A DNA stretch of 64,000 nucleotides, taken from the NCBI RefSeq assembly GCF_004803895.1, contig NZ_CP021978.1, forward strand, positions 806,001-870,000, given 5' to 3'. The position numbers and the translations under genes were made by a program. The notes under the pieces were generated by a model. It ran no database searches, was not told the origin of the DNA, and saw only the letters and a program-made list of their open reading frames with translations. The stretch comes from Streptomyces hawaiiensis (GTDB taxonomy: Bacteria > Actinomycetota > Actinomycetes > Streptomycetales > Streptomycetaceae). Position 1 is the first letter of the stretch; every line of letters begins with the position of its first letter. Below, one piece after another: positions 63,158 to 64,000 of this stretch.

Positions 63158-63903
63158 CGTTGCTGCTCCAGGGTGAGGACGGCTTTGGCGATTGACGACA
63201 TTCGATTCGGGCTGCACCGGGACCTGCGGAAGATGCGCCAGGACTTGAGCCGTGCGACGCCGCGCTCGACCGGTGCCCGGGCTGCGGACAGCGCCCGGTT
63301 GACGGTTTGCTGTGTTGGCGTGAGCTCGCGGCCCGGCGGGCGTCTGAAGGGCGTCGTCACCCACGGGCCGGCTCCCATGTAGGCGCGGTCGGCGAGGACG
63401 GGGACGCCTTGCCGTTCGCAGATCCGGATGATCCTGTGGGTGCGGGCCGCGGTCAGGTCGTGGGCACGGCCGGGCAGGGCGGGCGAGAGCCACAGCAGCC
63501 GCCCGCCTGGGTCGGTCACCACCTGCACGTTCACGCCGTGCCGGCGGTGCTTGTGCGAGTAGTCGGCCCGGCTGTCGCCGACCCGGTCGCATTCCGCCAG
63601 GGTGCCGGCGAGCAGGACGTAGTCCGGGTCGGCTTCGCGCAGAGCACGCAGCAGGCCGGGCCCTCGGTCGGCGAGCAGGTCAACGACGGCTGCCGCGTAT
63701 GCGTGGGCGGTGCCCACCGAGATACCGAAGCCGACGGCGATCTGCGCGAGGGTGTCGTGTCTGCGCAGGTACACCAGGCCGACGAGCGCATGTTGGTGCG
63801 GCGGGAGTTTGCAGCGGCGGTCACCCTCGCGGGTGACGATGAGCATGGTGACCCACTCGACCAGGGCGTGAGGCAGGTCGAGTGCGGCAGGATGGGGAAC
63901 CAA
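63154..63903 (-). CDS. IS5-family (ISL2-like) transposase
   Basis: 249 aa, complete frame from ATG 63901-63903. Helix-turn-helix region with [20 protein letters not shown] and [20 protein letters not shown]. Catalytic domain: [31 protein letters not shown] and the Glu region [16 protein letters not shown]. Length and order fit the DDE_4 class. The left end of the element is within or beyond the last 97 nt of the window; terminal repeats were not identified with confidence. Confidence 0.87.
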   Translation of the reverse strand: MVPHPAALDLPHALVEWVTMLIVTREGDRRCKLPPHQHALVGLVYLRRHDTLAQIAVGFGISVGTAHAYAAAVVDLLADRGPGLLRALREADPDYVLLAGTLAECDRVGDSRADYSHKHRRHGVNVQVVTDPGGRLLWLSPALPGRAHDLTAARTHRIIRICERQGVPVLADRAYMGAGPWVTTPFRRPPGRELTPTQQTVNRALSAARAPVERGVARLKSWRIFRRSRCSPNRMSSIAKAVLTLEQQR

Positions 63904-64000
63904 CGCGGCTCCTGTGCCTGAGGGTTGAGACTTCGAACACCTCCCCCAACGGCACGGGAGCCTCGTGCGTTGCGCACACCATCGGCGTCACCCGATCAGT

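Overview
The window is high-GC actinobacterial DNA. Gene types (SpoIIE phosphatases, TetR/IclR/LysR/ArsR regulators, DUF6243, MHS transporter remnants, frequent GTG starts) and protein wording point to Streptomyces or a very close relative. Names come from reading the translations; no database search was run.

Region 1 (1-3.2 kb): the 3' part of a phenylacetate-CoA ligase gene, a membrane-attached SpoIIE-type phosphatase and an IclR regulator. A 52-bp alternating tandem repeat lies upstream of the IclR gene.

Region 2 (4-18.4 kb) is the core of the window: a complete aerobic (group 1h/5, actinobacterial) [NiFe]-hydrogenase locus in two convergent operons that meet at a strong hairpin at 11.92-11.95 kb. 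The + strand carries the maturation genes hypX-hupD-like-hypB-hypF-hypC-hypD-hypE, mostly translationally coupled. The - strand carries an uncharacterised 504-aa protein, then hhyS, hhyL, a NifU-like protein, a DUF5947-like Cys-rich protein, two small uncharacterised proteins (68 and 63 aa) and hypA. HypX could supply the CO ligand in air. HypC/D/E/F build the Fe(CN)2CO unit, HypA/B insert nickel, and the protease clips the HhyL tail.

Region 3 (18.6-31.7 kb): DUF6069 membrane protein, malic enzyme, relics of an ECF41-type sigma/epimerase locus, a TetR-DHA2 efflux pair, and a signalling block. The signalling block is a GAF/PAS/SpoIIE phosphatase, a soluble Nik1-like hybrid histidine kinase with six near-identical HAMP-type repeats, a STAS protein and a winged-helix regulator.

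Region 4 (32-51.7 kb) is accessory and eroded: NRPS, ABC permease, glycosidase-like, GNAT, SDR and transposon relics. Intact genes among them include TetR, a siderophore-interacting flavoprotein, a UvrA-like ATPase, LysR with an inositol-monophosphatase-like enzyme, SRPBCC-ArsR-DinB, and TetR with an alpha/beta hydrolase. Two directly repeated fragments of an MHS-transporter 5' end (38.2 and 51.5 kb) bracket much of it.

Region 5 (51.8-64 kb) is a mobile-element dump: a three-repeat orphan type I-E-like CRISPR remnant, an Imm1-like protein, an IS6 element, a broken transposase, a tyrosine integrase with a striking inverted repeat, a frameshifted serine recombinase, a DUF5937/MFS divergent pair, and IS3 and IS5 remnants.
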